A DNA stretch of 41,730 bases from Nitrospirales bacterium (lineage in GTDB: Bacteria > Nitrospirota > Nitrospiria > Nitrospirales > UBA8639): NCBI GenBank assembly GCA_029261355.1, contig JAJDBM010000042.1, positions 1 to 41,730 on the forward strand. Direction: 5' to 3'. Position numbers and translations under genes: made by a program. This document shows positions 35,209 through 41,730 of the stretch, one piece after another (within the stretch, counting starts at the first letter, position 1; each line of letters starts with the position of its first letter). The notes under the pieces are model-generated. The model did no database searches and was not told the DNA's origin. It saw only the letters and a program-made list of their open reading frames with translations.

Positions 35209-37224
35209 ATGGATTCGTTAGCACCTGGCCAAAAGCTCTATGTGCTCAAACGCCCCCCAGTGGAAGCCCCGACTCCGACTCTCTCCCTCAATTATGCCGA
35301 GGAGTTAAACCCTCAACAATTAGCAGCCGTAGAAGCCGTTGATGGCCCAGCGCTCGTCATTGCCGGGGCGGGAAGCGGAAAAACCCGAACGCTCGTCTAT
35401 CGAGTCGCCCGCCTTATTGATTTAGGAATTCCCCCTGCATCTATCCTCTTACTCACATTTACACGAAAATCATCTCAAGAAATGCTTGATCGTGTGGGCT
35501 ACTTAATTGGGAGCCGAAGTGAGCAAGTGGCAGGCGGAACCTTTCATTCGGTCGCAAACATTTTATTACGACGATATGGCCGCCCCGTCGGACTCGAGCC
35601 TGGCTTTACGATTCTTGATCGCGGAGATTCTGAAGACCTCATCAACCTTCTCCGAGGACAACTTGGGCTGAATGATATGGGCAAGCGATTTCCGCGAAAG
35701 CGCACCATTGCCGATATTTACAGCAAAAGTGCCAATACCTTGGATAGCGTGGAAAACATCTTGCTGAATGCCTATGCCCACTTTGGCGAATTCCTCGGTG
35801 AACTCACAAAACTGCAGCAGGCCTATGAAGCCGCCAAACGACAACGTCAGCTCGTCGACTATGATGATTTACTCGTCAAACTTCGTGAACTCCTGCATAC
35901 CGATGAAACGACACGTCACAATATTTCTCAAATGTTCCGCTACCTCTTAGTCGATGAATACCAAGATACCAATCGCCTACAAGCTGATATTGTGCGAAAC
36001 CTCGCAGCCACACACGATAATGTGATGGTCGTGGGTGATGATTCGCAATCCATCTATGCCTTTCGAGGCGCGACCTTCCGCAATATCATGGAGTTCCCCG
36101 AACTGTTCCCCAATACGACCATCTACAAACTCGAAGAAAACTACAGAAGCACGCAACCCGTATTACAGCTAGCCAATCGGCTTATTGCGAATGCGCCTGA
36201 AAAATACAGCAAAGAACTCTTTACCAAAAAACTCGAAGGACCACTCCCCGTCCTGGTCCAAGCCATGGGTGAAAATGCTCAATCGCGCTTTATTGCTCAG
36301 AAGATATTGGAACTGCGAGAAGAAGGCATAGCCCTGGATGAAATAGCCGTTCTCTTCAGATCCAGCTTTAATGCCTTTGACCTTGAGTTAGAACTCACGC
36401 GCTGCAATCTGCCCTTCGTCAAACGAGGCGGATTCAAATTCATTGAAACGGCTCACGTCAAAGACCTCTTGGCGCATCTCAGAGTCATTCACAACCCACT
36501 CGACTCCGTCAGTTGGAATAGAATTCTCTTATTAATCGAAGGGGTTGGCCCGAAAAAATCGAAGGATGTCCTCGCGTCTCTATTCAACACCCCACAGCCC
36601 TACGACGCGCTCAAAAACGGCACAGGACGATCAGCCCATGGCCTCAGGCATTTAGCCGCCATGCTAGAAGGCATTGCCGAACATGAATCCCTTACTCCGG
36701 CTGAATTCATCAGTGAAACGATGGAGTACTACCTACCCATCCTCAAAGATCAATATGACGATTACCCGAAACGCATTCGAGATCTTGAGCATCTCAGTGT
36801 TATGGCCGAACGGTATAATCTGCTGAGTGACTTCTTAGCCGATCTGACCCTTGAGCCGCCAAATGAAAGCATTATCGATATAGAGGCTCCTGACCGAGAC
36901 GATGAGCGCCTCGTGCTCTCAACGATCCACTCAGCCAAAGGGCTTGAATGGCAATGTGTGTTCGTCATTTGGCTCGTAGATGGACGATTTCCATCAACCT
37001 ATTCATTTCTCTCCGACGATGATGTTGAAGAAGAACGGCGCCTACTCTATGTGGCTGTGACACGCGCCAAACACCATTTATTTCTCACCTATCCCATCAA
37101 CGTCTATGACAAGATGACGGGATCGGTCTTATCTAAACCTTCGAGATTTTTCGATGATGTCCCATCCTCCTTCATGGAAACCTGGAACCTCATCGAAGAA
37201 GATCAAACGTACCACTGGAGTTAA
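35209..37224 (+). CDS. UvrD/Rep-type superfamily I DNA helicase
   Basis: 671 aa, close to Rep. After a ~30-residue N-terminal extension: Walker A AGAGSGKT (52-59), LLTFTRKSSQEML, VDEYQDTNR (Walker B), GDDSQSIYAFRGA (motif III), LEENYRST, TIHSAKGLEWQCVFVIWL (motif V) and YVAVTRAKHHLFL (motif VI). A 3'-5' ATP-dependent helicase. It lacks the UvrD C-terminal Tudor-like segment, so UvrD, Rep or PcrA cannot be separated here. Role: replication restart or repair. Downstream 37229 gene starts 4 bp after its stop. Confidence 0.92.
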   Translation: MDSLAPGQKLYVLKRPPVEAPTPTLSLNYAEELNPQQLAAVEAVDGPALVIAGAGSGKTRTLVYRVARLIDLGIPPASILLLTFTRKSSQEMLDRVGYLIGSRSEQVAGGTFHSVANILLRRYGRPVGLEPGFTILDRGDSEDLINLLRGQLGLNDMGKRFPRKRTIADIYSKSANTLDSVENILLNAYAHFGEFLGELTKLQQAYEAAKRQRQLVDYDDLLVKLRELLHTDETTRHNISQMFRYLLVDEYQDTNRLQADIVRNLAATHDNVMVVGDDSQSIYAFRGATFRNIMEFPELFPNTTIYKLEENYRSTQPVLQLANRLIANAPEKYSKELFTKKLEGPLPVLVQAMGENAQSRFIAQKILELREEGIALDEIAVLFRSSFNAFDLELELTRCNLPFVKRGGFKFIETAHVKDLLAHLRVIHNPLDSVSWNRILLLIEGVGPKKSKDVLASLFNTPQPYDALKNGTGRSAHGLRHLAAMLEGIAEHESLTPAEFISETMEYYLPILKDQYDDYPKRIRDLEHLSVMAERYNLLSDFLADLTLEPPNESIIDIEAPDRDDERLVLSTIHSAKGLEWQCVFVIWLVDGRFPSTYSFLSDDDVEEERRLLYVAVTRAKHHLFLTYPINVYDKMTGSVLSKPSRFFDDVPSSFMETWNLIEEDQTYHWS

Positions 37225-37228
37225 GAAG

Positions 37229-38137
37229 ATGGAGTGGAGATATAGAAAAACAGCATTCACCCTCGCCATGGCTGCAACCCTGAGTCTGACCTTGGTTGCT
37301 CAAAGCGCCTTGGCCGAAAAGCAATCGACTCGAACAAGCGCCCATCACCCATGGCCAGCCCTCATCGAACAGGCTGAAGCTCGCGGACTTCCCACAGAGT
37401 TCCTCAAAGAAATTGATCCAACATTTGTGACCGTTGTCTTCGAAGACTTGCGCACGTATGCAGCGGAATATCACCCCGAAGATCACAGAATGATCTTAAA
37501 TATGCGACTGTCGTTCAATAAAGCTGGCGGAGTCTTAGCCGAACTGAATCGCATGACTCATCATGACCTAGGGCTGCTCTATCACGAACTCTTCCACGCC
37601 TATTTAGACTATCTGTTTTCTGCCAAAGACCCCAAAACACTCAGTCCGACCGGGCAAGCCATTCTGACCTTAGCCAACGACCAACTACGCTGCCATTACC
37701 GATTTGTCCGGATCAATCCCATCCGCCAACGAAAAGCCGCCACGGAATTACGGTTTCTTTCAAAAGAAGATGCCTGGGAAGTACTCAATGAGACCTGGGC
37801 CGTCTTTGTAGGTTGGGCCGTGTGGAGTAAGCTAGAAATTTTCCAAGGTCATGTCACCACGGCAAACTGGAGTCCAGAGGCGGTGAAAGACTGGAGTCAA
37901 CGTCTCACACAAGCCTCTCAGAGCGGCGAGCTATTGGGATATTACGAACCAGATGACCCAGAAGAGCGACGAGTGGCCCGAAAACGATTTATTGCCCCAT
38001 CAAACGGCATGACGGCTCAAGATACCGAACGAATATTAGCCGATATTCTCAAATCCCCGGCAGAGATTATCCAAGCCTCAACAGCTGTCATGAAACAGGC
38101 CAAAGCAACGGCAGAAGAACCCCCGTCTTGTGAGTAA
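37229..38137 (+). CDS. Exported protein with HEXXH metallopeptidase-like motif
   Basis: 302 aa from ATG 37229 (site GGAGTTAAGAAG; the frame reaches back to 37154 inside the helicase, which I reject). Signal peptide (TLAMAATLSLTLVAQSALA). HELFHAYLD (119-127) gives an HExxH zinc-binding helix; a later NETWAVFVGWAVW could supply a third Glu ligand. No other peptidase signature recognised. It follows the helicase by 4 bp, so probably co-transcribed. Likely a periplasmic zincin; unproven. Confidence 0.65.
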   Translation: MEWRYRKTAFTLAMAATLSLTLVAQSALAEKQSTRTSAHHPWPALIEQAEARGLPTEFLKEIDPTFVTVVFEDLRTYAAEYHPEDHRMILNMRLSFNKAGGVLAELNRMTHHDLGLLYHELFHAYLDYLFSAKDPKTLSPTGQAILTLANDQLRCHYRFVRINPIRQRKAATELRFLSKEDAWEVLNETWAVFVGWAVWSKLEIFQGHVTTANWSPEAVKDWSQRLTQASQSGELLGYYEPDDPEERRVARKRFIAPSNGMTAQDTERILADILKSPAEIIQASTAVMKQAKATAEEPPSCE

Positions 38138-38199
38138 AATCGTCTAGACATCGATATTAAATCCATGCTAGCTTCAGTTTTGCTTGATCAAGGATTCTT

Positions 38200-38276
38200 G
38201 CGCCTGTAGCTCAGTTGGATAGAGCACTGGCCTCCGAAGCCAGGGGCCGCAGGTTCAAATCCTGCCAGGCGCACCA
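38200..38276 (+). tRNA. tRNA-Arg (CCG)
   Basis: 77 bases. The acceptor GCGCCTG pairs with CAGGCGC before A-CCA. The anticodon stem-loop CTGGC-CTCCGAA-GCCAG gives CCG. T-arm GCAGG-TTCAAAT-CCTGC. Confidence 0.95.
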
Positions 38277-38471
38277 TCACAATTAAATATTTCATGTGAG
38301 GTTATTCAAAAAGTTCATCTGGCAAGGCCGCAGGCTTGGACACCTGAAATCAGAATATCAAAAGAGTTGAGATTCCAATTTTTATTTAGCAGCAATATGG
38401 GAATGCATTATCAGAACAATCGTGTCCAAGGACACATATACTAGATCCGATTCACGACATACGAAATAGGT

Positions 38472-38547
38472 GGGCCGTTAGCTCAGCTGGTAGAGCAGCT
38501 GACTCTTAATCAGCGGGCCGTAGGTTCGACTCCTACACGGCCCACCA
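38472..38547 (+). tRNA. tRNA-Lys (CTT), carrier of an att-like site
   Basis: 76 bases. GGGCCGT/ACGGCCC acceptor, anticodon stem-loop GCTGA-CTCTTAA-TCAGC (CTT), encoded CCA. The 43 bases 38507-38549 recur exactly at 39391-39433, covering the anticodon loop to the CCA end plus AC. Confidence 0.95.
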
Positions 38548-38549
38548 AC
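38507..38549. repeat. attL-like direct repeat (43 bp, tRNA-Lys 3' half)
   Basis: Begins TAATCAGCGGGCCGTAGG in the anticodon loop and ends CCCACCAAC. Identical to 39391-39433. This is the form left when a tyrosine-recombinase element inserts into a tRNA gene and restores it. Confidence 0.88.
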
Positions 38550-38614
38550 TTTAGCCGCAAGTTTTTATTACATTCAAAGTTTCCTCTGAATTATTGGTCC
38601 CTTAGGAATATGTA

Positions 38615-38896
38615 GTGACATTTGAGTGGGACTCGACCAAGGCTACCGCTAACCTTCGAAAACACAAAGTATTATTTACCGAAGCCGCTTCTGTTTTTCT
38701 CGACCCTTTAGCTCTGACGTTTGCTGATCCCGACCATTCAGAACATGAAAACCGCGAAATTACCATCGGAATCTCAAACAAAGAACGGACTCTATTTGTC
38801 TCGCACTATTTGCGTGGTGATCGCCTCCGAATAATTAGTGCTAGAAAAGCAACAAAAAGGGAGAAAATACAGTATGCCGAAAAGCTCGACAGATGA
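38615..38896 (+). CDS. brnT: BrnT-family toxin (RelE-like RNase)
   Basis: 93 aa from GTG 38615 (TAGGAA upstream). It matches BrnT closely: FEWDSTKATANLRKHKVLFT, EAASVFLDP, DHSEHENREITIGIS, SARKATKREKIQYAEK. BrnT is an RNase that cuts mRNA and is neutralised by BrnA. The antitoxin start lies 23 bp before its stop, so the pair is coupled and in one transcript. It is the first gene inside the tRNA-Lys att interval. Confidence 0.92.
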   Translation: MTFEWDSTKATANLRKHKVLFTEAASVFLDPLALTFADPDHSEHENREITIGISNKERTLFVSHYLRGDRLRIISARKATKREKIQYAEKLDR

Positions 38897-39164
38897 AATT
38901 CGTCCAGAATATGACCTGTCGCAATTAAAGCGTGGCGTCAAAGGGAAGTACTTTTCGAAAGCAAAAGCAGGGACAAATCTTGTTCTAATCGATCCGGATC
39001 TTACGAAGGCTTTTCCCAATGAAGAATCTGTGAATCGAGCGCTTCGCCTATTACTTGAAACTGCAAGTGATGCAACAAGAACATCTCAACGTACTCCCAA
39101 AAGAGTAAAAAAACCCATCAAGGCCAGACCAAAGAAGCCCACACGCATTACTACACGTCCTTAG
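38874..39164 (+). CDS. brnA: BrnA-like antitoxin
   Basis: 96 aa from ATG 38874 (site AGGGAG; the frame extends to 38838 but lacks a site). The N-terminal part LSQLKRGVKGKYFSKAKAGT is the typical toxin-binding motif, NLVLIDPDLTKAFPNEESVN is the ribbon-helix-helix, which binds the operator and the toxin. A very basic tail (RTPKRVKKPIKARPKKPTRI) follows and is longer than usual. Overlaps brnT by 23 bp. Expected to autorepress the operon. Confidence 0.88.
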   Translation: MPKSSTDEIRPEYDLSQLKRGVKGKYFSKAKAGTNLVLIDPDLTKAFPNEESVNRALRLLLETASDATRTSQRTPKRVKKPIKARPKKPTRITTRP

Positions 39165-39390
39165 AATCTCAGTGAATGTAGCTGACTCCTATAGCCGAGC
39201 CTATGATCTTCAGGTTTCGGGTGTGGCTTATTTCGCTATATTCGTGTGTTGAGTTCGGCGAACTTGGGCTCCTGTAATAAATGCATCTTATTGATCGCTG
39301 ACTCACCAAGGAAGAATTCCTATAAAAGACTGCAAAGACTTGTCAACTATCGTGCCCAAGCCTACAGACTATCCGCACATGGGCTCGCTA

Positions 39391-39433
39391 TAATCAGCGG
39401 GCCGTAGGTTCGACTCCTACACGGCCCACCAAC
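39391..39433. repeat. attR-like fragment of tRNA-Lys
   Basis: 43 bp identical to 38507-38549. It lacks the 5' half of a tRNA (no acceptor start or D arm), so it is not a functional tRNA. It closes an interval of about 840 bp holding only the BrnTA pair. Confidence 0.88.
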
Positions 39434-39485
39434 AAAATCAAGCACTTACGAAGATTCCGCCACTACCCCTCCCGAGGAAAAACCT

Positions 39486-39513
39486 GTTTTAGGCCTGTTT
39501 CTGGGAATTGGGC
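39486..39513 (+). repeat. Diverged direct repeat, left copy
   Basis: 28 bases with 25 matches to 40849-40876 (GTTTTAG.CCTGTTTCTG.GA.TTGGGC). Weaker similarity continues to about 39550 (ACTCT...ATCCGT). The right copy abuts the IS right end. Confidence 0.6.
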
Positions 39514-39670
39514 CCAGCTTTTCCCTAACTGACTCTCTGCTCTTATCCGTAAATTAATTTTCAAATAGTCTCAAAATTGTCTTTTTCTAAGATTAAGATA
39601 GAATTGATCTTCCCCTGTAGGACCGGACACCGAGTTAAGAATTATATAATAATTCAAAGCGAGGTGATAA

Positions 39671-39967
39671 ATGAAAAGACCACGAAGGCATCACAGCCGG
39701 GAGTTTAAACAAGAAGCGGTCGCGTTGGTGGAGGAACATGGCTACAGTTGTGCGGCAGCTGGACGCAGTTTAGGGGTGAGTAGCGCGTTCATTGGGCGCT
39801 GGAGAAACGAACTGGCAGATCTTGCAGCGGAAGCCTTTCCTGGCAAAGGCAAGCGTACAGCCGAGCAGCAGCGGATCTATGCGCTTGAATTAGAGAATCG
39901 GCAGTTGCGCATGGAGCGAGACATCTTAAAAAAAGCGGCGGCCTTCTTTGCCAAGGAAAGCGCATGA
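39671..39967 (+). CDS. IS3-family transposase OrfA
   Basis: 98 aa. A helix-turn-helix DNA-binding protein: HSREFKQEAVALVEEHGYSC, GRSLGVSSAFIGRWRNEL, followed by a leucine-zipper-like coiled coil (IYALELENRQLRMERDILKK). A run of seven A's at 39928-39934 followed by G is a -1 programmed frameshift site; slippage there opens the orfB frame and makes the OrfAB transposase. Confidence 0.92.
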   Translation: MKRPRRHHSREFKQEAVALVEEHGYSCAAAGRSLGVSSAFIGRWRNELADLAAEAFPGKGKRTAEQQRIYALELENRQLRMERDILKKAAAFFAKESA

Positions 39968-40818
39968 GGTATCAATTTATTGATGAGCAGAAGAAGGCCT
40001 GGCCGATCACCCTCATGTGTGGCGTCCTGGGCGTATCCCGGAGTGGGTATTATGAGTGGATAGCACGTGGCCGAACTTGTCGCCTTAGCTCGAACCATGA
40101 ATTGGATAGACGGATCAGCCAAATCTTTGCTGCGCACCGACAACGCTATGGCGCGCCACGGATCACGAAGACCTTACAGCAAGAGGGGCTCACATGCAGT
40201 GAGAACCGCATTGCCCGACGCATGGGGGCGCTTGGGCTCAAGGCGATTCAGGCGAAGAAATTCAAAAGCACAACAGACTCGACACACTCGAAGCCACTCG
40301 CCCCCGACTTACTTGAGCAAGACTTTCGCGCTGAGGCCCCGAATCAGAAATGGACTAGTGACATCACTTATGTGTGGACCGATGAGGGGTGGCTCTATCT
40401 TGCTGTGGTGATGGATTTGTATTCACGGGCCATCGTGGGGTGGGCGATGCATCGACAAATGACGCAACACCTGGTCTGTAACGCCCTCACCATGGCTTTA
40501 TTCCGTCGCGGGTTCCCCAAGGGGACGATCATTCACTCTGATCGAGGCAGTCAGTATGGCTCAAAACGTTATCAGCGGTTCATTGAGACCAACGGTCTGC
40601 GCTGTAGCATGGGGCGACGAGCGACCTGTTATGATAATGCCGTCACAGAAAGTTTCTTTCATACACTGAAGGTCGAACTCGTTCATCGAGAGTCGTACCC
40701 GACGCGCCGCAGCGCGAAAGTCAGTATTTTTGAGTATATTGAAACGTATTACAATCGGCAGAGAAGGCACTCGGCTATCGGACATCAGATCCCGATAATA
40801 TTTGAGCAGGCAGCTTAA
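39964..40818 (+). CDS. IS3-family transposase OrfB (DDE integrase)
   Basis: 284 aa. Catalytic D133 (TSDITYVWTD), D193 (HSDRGSQYGS) and E229 (AVTESFFHTLK), spaced 59 and 35, give the IS3 D-D-35-E. The C-terminus (YYNQ-like YYNRQRRHSAIG) is normal. It starts with ATG overlapping the orfA stop (ATGA) but is likely made mainly as an OrfAB fusion by frameshift at 39928-39934. Confidence 0.92.
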   Translation: MRYQFIDEQKKAWPITLMCGVLGVSRSGYYEWIARGRTCRLSSNHELDRRISQIFAAHRQRYGAPRITKTLQQEGLTCSENRIARRMGALGLKAIQAKKFKSTTDSTHSKPLAPDLLEQDFRAEAPNQKWTSDITYVWTDEGWLYLAVVMDLYSRAIVGWAMHRQMTQHLVCNALTMALFRRGFPKGTIIHSDRGSQYGSKRYQRFIETNGLRCSMGRRATCYDNAVTESFFHTLKVELVHRESYPTRRSAKVSIFEYIETYYNRQRRHSAIGHQIPIIFEQAA

Positions 40819-40848
40819 CCCTGTGTCCAATGCCGTGGGGGAAGATCA

Positions 40849-40876
40849 GTTTTAGACCTGTTTCTGAGAGTTGGGC
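40849..40876 (+). repeat. Diverged direct repeat, right copy
   Basis: Starts at the first base outside the IS right end and matches 39486-39513 in 25 of 28 bases. It might be part of the pre-insertion sequence or of a second, decayed element. Confidence 0.6.
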
Positions 40877-41137
40877 TGGTAAATCCTGCTTACTCTTCTC
40901 TAATTTAATCCGTCTCGATTCCCTTCCCTAGACGTGTTCTTCAACAAGTCCTTCTAATTACTTAGCCTGGGGTTGAAACAAGGTCTTACTCCAGGAAAAT
41001 TACCAAGAATGACATAGTGATTACGGTAAAATTATTTGAATACAAGAAATCAGACGTCATTTTCTTTTTAAGGGTTCCTTAAAGTATTCACGCAATATTA
41101 TCTCAAATTGAAATAGGGTAATTCGGACCAGCTTCCA

Positions 41138-41620
41138 ATGAACATTTATATTGATGAATCAGGATCTTTTGTGAACGCCCAAAATCTAGGCGCTTGGAAT
41201 GTAGTCGCAGGCTATGTGACTCCAAACGGAGATTCACAAAACTTGGAGGAATGTTTGGAAAAATTAAAAATAAGTTCCGGATATAGCTTTGACGACGAGT
41301 TAATATTAAGAATGATTGACGAAGTTCCTTATCTGAATTTTCTCCAAGAACTCTCAAAACTCAGTGGTGTGGTCTTTTGCTGTGCAACCGATGCCGGAGA
41401 GAATGGAAATGGCGTCATATCTCGGCATCAAGAAAGACAATCAAATTTAATGTTAAAGCATATAGACAAAATGCAACATCAAAGTGGGAGAGATGCCATT
41501 GAGTTCGACTCATCACAGGTGGAAAATTTATCTCAACAATTATATGCACAACTAATATGCCAACTTAATCTTATGTTTGAAATTGTAACTGGTCTTCCCC
41601 CGATTTCGTGGACGGGTTAG
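41138..41620 (+). pseudogene. DUF3800-family gene, truncated by IS insertion
   Basis: The reading frame gives 160 residues, but only those to about 41589 belong to the gene; the last nine or ten (GLPPISWTG) come from the IS end. MNIYIDESGSF at the N-terminus is the DUF3800 signature (YxDESG). GAWNVVAGYV follows. The family is an RNase H-like fold protein of unknown function. Normal members are about 200-260 aa, so the C-terminus with its later acidic motif is lost. The start has no strong ribosome site. Confidence 0.8.
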
Positions 41621-41730
41621 TTAAGAGTTTTTGCGACCTGTTTTGCAAAGGCTTTGGGCGACAATCCTTTGGTATAAGAGTGTTGCCGCTGCCGATTATA
41701 AAACCGTTCAATATAGTCAAAAATATCCGT
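41590..41730 (-). mobile_element. Right end of a second IS3-family element (same terminal type)
   Basis: Terminal sequence TGGTCTTCCCCCGATTTCGT from 41590 matches the ends of the complete IS (TGATCTTCCCC...GGAC). It inserts into the DUF3800 gene and continues beyond the window. Its transposase is on the minus strand, so it is inverted relative to the complete IS. Confidence 0.82.
41621..41730 (-). CDS. IS3-family transposase OrfB, C-terminal fragment (5' part outside window)
   Basis: On the minus strand the frame reads DIFDYIERFYNRQRQHSYTK, then GLSPKAFAKQVAKTLN and a stop at 41621-41623. It resembles the IS at 39605-40848 (IFEYIETYYNRQRRHSAIG) but differs at the very end, so it is a related but distinct element. 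Confidence 0.85.

Larger units (their letters stand above)
39165..39670. other. Non-coding remainder: island end, spacer, IS left flank
   Basis: 39165-39390 holds no clear gene. 39391-39433 is the duplicated tRNA-Lys part. 39486-39513 is a diverged direct repeat of 40849-40876. The IS starts at 39605. Nothing else identified. Confidence 0.6.
39605..40848 (+). mobile_element. Complete IS3-family insertion sequence
   Basis: 1244 bp. Terminal inverted repeats are TGATCTTCCCCTGTAG... (39605-39630) and, read from the right end, TGATCTTCCCCCACGG... (40823-40848); both end GGACAC. It carries overlapping orfA and orfB. There is no matching target duplication (GAAT left, GTTT right), which suggests an old or rearranged insertion. 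The same type of end is at 41590. Confidence 0.88.

Noticed and set aside
38301-38340. Interspersed repeat piece (TTCATCTGGCAAGGCCGCAG)
   Set aside because: It resembles repeats I associate with Nitrospira genomes, but there is one copy in view, so it cannot be supported here.
39391-39433. Second tRNA-Lys
   Set aside because: Only the 3' half is present; no 5' acceptor or D arm.
1-41730. CRISPR arrays, rRNA operons, riboswitches
   Set aside because: I saw no regularly spaced repeats, rRNA signatures or recognised riboswitch cores.

Overview
The window looks like chromosomal DNA of a moderate-GC, Gram-negative, diderm bacterium, most likely a Nitrospira-like member of the Nitrospirota. That assignment is inference: it rests on the gene mix (complete tol-pal cluster, small class I c-type cytochromes, an mtnP/PfkB pair, HEAT-repeat and LysM proteins) and on protein style. 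No rRNA or marker gene settles it. Codon use looks even across the core and more AT-rich in the accessory flanks.

Layout. (1) 1-8.4 kb is accessory. It begins with the 3' end of an IS3-type transposase, then holds two divergent gene groups encoding lipid-acting or proteolytic proteins: a minus-strand DUF2235 alpha/beta hydrolase with a small DUF2786-like protein, and a plus-strand membrane-anchored patatin followed by a lipoprotein that joins a LecA (PA-IL)-like lectin domain to a caspase-like peptidase. A Lys-rich exported protein and a decayed VOC-like gene follow. (2) 8.4-10.7 kb holds a GNAT acetyltransferase and two tandemly duplicated outer-membrane beta-barrel genes, each followed by the same hairpin terminator. 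(3) 10.9-16.1 kb holds a pterin carbinolamine dehydratase overlapping a RiPP-type B12/radical-SAM protein, a LysM lytic transglycosylase and a TPR membrane protein. (4) 16.2-24.9 kb carries tRNA-Val and tRNA-Asp behind a near-consensus promoter, then tolQ-tolR-tolA-tolB-pal, a long coiled-coil lipoprotein and cpoB: the trans-envelope machine for outer-membrane constriction. (5) 25-30.7 kb is housekeeping: mutL, miaA, mtnP, a PfkB kinase and a RodZ-like protein. (6) 30.7-38.2 kb holds two paralogous cytochromes c, small and hypothetical proteins, a HEAT-repeat protein, a UvrD/Rep-type helicase and an exported HEXXH protein. (7) 38.2 kb to the end is a mobile tail: tRNA-Arg, tRNA-Lys, a BrnT/BrnA toxin-antitoxin pair enclosed by a 43-bp duplication of the tRNA-Lys 3' half (att-like), a complete IS3-family element, and a DUF3800 gene cut by a second, inverted IS of the same type.

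The best candidates for something new are the divergent phospholipase/lectin-caspase cluster with palindromes in its shared intergenic region, the very small tRNA-Lys att-flanked BrnTA island, and the orphan RiPP-type radical SAM enzyme coupled to a pterin dehydratase. None is proven by sequence alone.
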